Source: Paracoccaceae bacterium
Lineage (GTDB): Bacteria; Pseudomonadota; Alphaproteobacteria; Rhodobacterales; Rhodobacteraceae
DNA length: 6,635 nt
Reading direction: 5' to 3'
Assembly: GCA_007128865.1 (NCBI GenBank)
Contig: SKWP01000291.1
Span: 1 to 6,635, forward strand
Part shown: positions 5,418 to 6,635 of the stretch, in pieces
How the letters are laid out: the number at the start of each line of letters is the position of its first letter
Position numbering within the stretch: the stretch's first letter is position 1
Position numbers and translations under genes: made by a program
The notes under the pieces: generated by a model
What the model was told of the DNA's origin: nothing
The model's input: the letters and a program-made list of their open reading frames with translations, nothing else
Database searches by the model: none

Positions 5418-6635
5418 ATGCGTGATGCGAATTCAAGGGATCTGATCGTTGGGGTTGTCGGTGCCGGCGCCATGGGGCGCGGCATTGCCCAGGTGGCAGC
5501 CGCCGGCGGCTGCCGCGTGCTGCTGTGCGATGCCCGCCCCGAGGCGGTGGCCGAGGCCCTGGACTTCATCGGCGGCATGTTCGACCGGGCGGTTTCCAAG
5601 GGCCGCATGGAGGCTGCCGCCGCCGCTGAGGCCAAGGCGCGGCTGACCCCGGCAGACAGCATCGCCCAGCTGGGTGCGGCCGATGTCGTCATCGAGGCGG
5701 TGACCGAAAGCATCGACCTTAAGCGGCGGATATTTGCCGAGATCGAGGCAGTCGTCGCCGAGGATGCGGTGGTGGCGTCCAACACCTCGTCGCTGTCGAT
5801 CACGCGTATTGCCGCCGAATGCACGCGGCCCGAGCGGGTGGCGGGGTTTCACTTCTTCAACCCGGTGCCGCTGATGCCGCTGGTCGAGGTGATTGCCGGG
5901 GTGCGCACCGATCCGGCGGTGTGCGATTTTCTCATGGCCCTCGGGCGGCGGATGACGCGCACACCGGTGCGGGTTGCCGATGCGCCGGGGTTTCTGGTCA
6001 ACCAGGTCGGGCGCGGCTATACGCTGGAGGCAACGCATCTGGTTTCCGAAGGGGTGGCGGATTTCGTCACCGTGGACCGGATCATGCGCGAGGCTGCCGG
6101 CTTCCGCATGGGGCCGTTCGAGCTCATGGATCTGACCGCGCTTGACGTCACGCACCCGGCTTCGGTCGAGATCTACGAACAATCCTACCACGAGCCGCGT
6201 TTTCGCCCCGCCATCCTGATGGGGCAGCGCCAGCAGGCCGGCCTGCTGGGCCGCAAGACCGGGCAGGGCCATTATCGCTATGAGGCCGGCAAGCAGCAGG
6301 TGCCCGACGAGGCGCCGGCGCCCGCCTTTTCGGGCGGAAGCTTCTGGATCGATCCGGCGCTGCCCGCTGCCGCCAGCGCCCTTGCGGGTATTGTCGAGGC
6401 GGCCGGCGGCACCATCGACCGCGGCAGGGAGCCGGCAGCCGATTCAATCCTGCTGGTCACGCCACTGGGCGAGGATGCCACTGCCTGCGCGGTGGCCCAC
6501 GGTCTGGATGCCGCCCGAACCGTTGCGGTGGATCCGCTGTTTGATTTCAAGGGGCGGCGTTCGCTGATGGGAACGCCCGTGACCAGACCCGAGGTTCTGG
6601 CCACGGCGCACGCGATGCTGGCCGCCGATGGCACA
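5418..6635 (+). CDS. 3-hydroxyacyl-CoA dehydrogenase, PaaH-like (3' end outside window)
   Basis: The first 406 residues are present and the frame is open at the window end. The enzyme should oxidise an L-3-hydroxyacyl-CoA to the 3-oxoacyl-CoA with NAD. The N-terminal Rossmann domain has GAGAMG (15-20). The catalytic set, placed by spacing against human HADH, is Ser124 (SNTSSL), His145 (FHFFNP), Glu157 (LVEV) and Asn195 (GFLVNQ). The helical 3HCDH domain covers roughly 188-290 and includes FRMGPFELMDL (229-239) and GRKTGQGHYRYE (278-289). Residues about 305-406 fit the extra Rossmann-like segment of the two-domain PaaH type (about 475-510 residues), so a second helical domain probably lies beyond the edge. 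The ribosome-binding site AAGGGGGA (5401-5408) lies inside the end of the hydratase gene, 9 bases before the ATG, implying translational coupling. Confidence 0.95.
   Translation, partial: MRDANSRDLIVGVVGAGAMGRGIAQVAAAGGCRVLLCDARPEAVAEALDFIGGMFDRAVSKGRMEAAAAAEAKARLTPADSIAQLGAADVVIEAVTESIDLKRRIFAEIEAVVAEDAVVASNTSSLSITRIAAECTRPERVAGFHFFNPVPLMPLVEVIAGVRTDPAVCDFLMALGRRMTRTPVRVADAPGFLVNQVGRGYTLEATHLVSEGVADFVTVDRIMREAAGFRMGPFELMDLTALDVTHPASVEIYEQSYHEPRFRPAILMGQRQQAGLLGRKTGQGHYRYEAGKQQVPDEAPAPAFSGGSFWIDPALPAAASALAGIVEAAGGTIDRGREPAADSILLVTPLGEDATACAVAHGLDAARTVAVDPLFDFKGRRSLMGTPVTRPEVLATAHAMLAADGT

Noticed and set aside
4537..5436. A 299-residue minus-strand open frame
   Set aside because: It lies entirely antisense to the well-supported enoyl-CoA hydratase and is rich in Arg, Gln and His, as expected for an antisense frame in GC-rich coding DNA.
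5433..6272. A 279-residue minus-strand open frame
   Set aside because: It is antisense to the 3-hydroxyacyl-CoA dehydrogenase, whose cofactor and catalytic motifs are all present.

Overview
The window looks like GC-rich alphaproteobacterial chromosome, most likely Rhodobacterales or a close relative. This rests on the RecA sequence (N-terminus MAIANLLDM...), on an alphaproteobacterial-type SOS box (GAAC-N7-GAAC) upstream of recA, and on GC-rich coding sequence throughout. It contains six protein genes (two cut by the window edges) and one tRNA gene.

Left part (1-1661, all on the minus strand): the first 118 bases are the start of a secreted protein, probably an ABC-transporter substrate-binding protein. 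A 447-base gap without a convincing gene follows and holds one notable inverted repeat. Next come tRNA-Asn(GUU) with an encoded CCA end and a metallo-beta-lactamase-fold hydrolase of the LACTB2-like type with a C-terminal winged helix.

Centre (1662-2917): recA is read on the plus strand, divergently from the hydrolase. The 149-base spacer carries a perfect LexA site just downstream of a plausible promoter. The recA stop lies 33 bases from the end of a convergent gene, and the gap holds GC-rich hairpins.

Right part (2918-6635): this is a small CoA-thioester (beta-oxidation-like) catabolic locus built around a GntR/HutC-type regulator. The regulator and a crotonase-fold protein form a minus-strand pair with a 4-base ATGA overlap. 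Divergently, a canonical enoyl-CoA hydratase (both catalytic glutamates present) and a PaaH-like 3-hydroxyacyl-CoA dehydrogenase (cut by the window end) form a plus-strand operon with 5 bases between genes. The last two would carry out consecutive steps: hydration of an enoyl-CoA, then NAD-dependent oxidation of the 3-hydroxyacyl-CoA. The minus-strand crotonase lacks one of the two catalytic glutamates and probably does something else. The regulator most likely controls both arms from the 210-base divergent spacer, which has a candidate promoter and a candidate operator dyad. The substrate cannot be named from the sequence; aromatic (phenylacetate-like) or fatty/dicarboxylic acyl-CoA degradation are both possible.

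I see no mobile element, CRISPR array or clearly new system. The points most worth checking are the crotonase with the altered active site, the placement of this locus directly after recA, and the structured gap beside tRNA-Asn.
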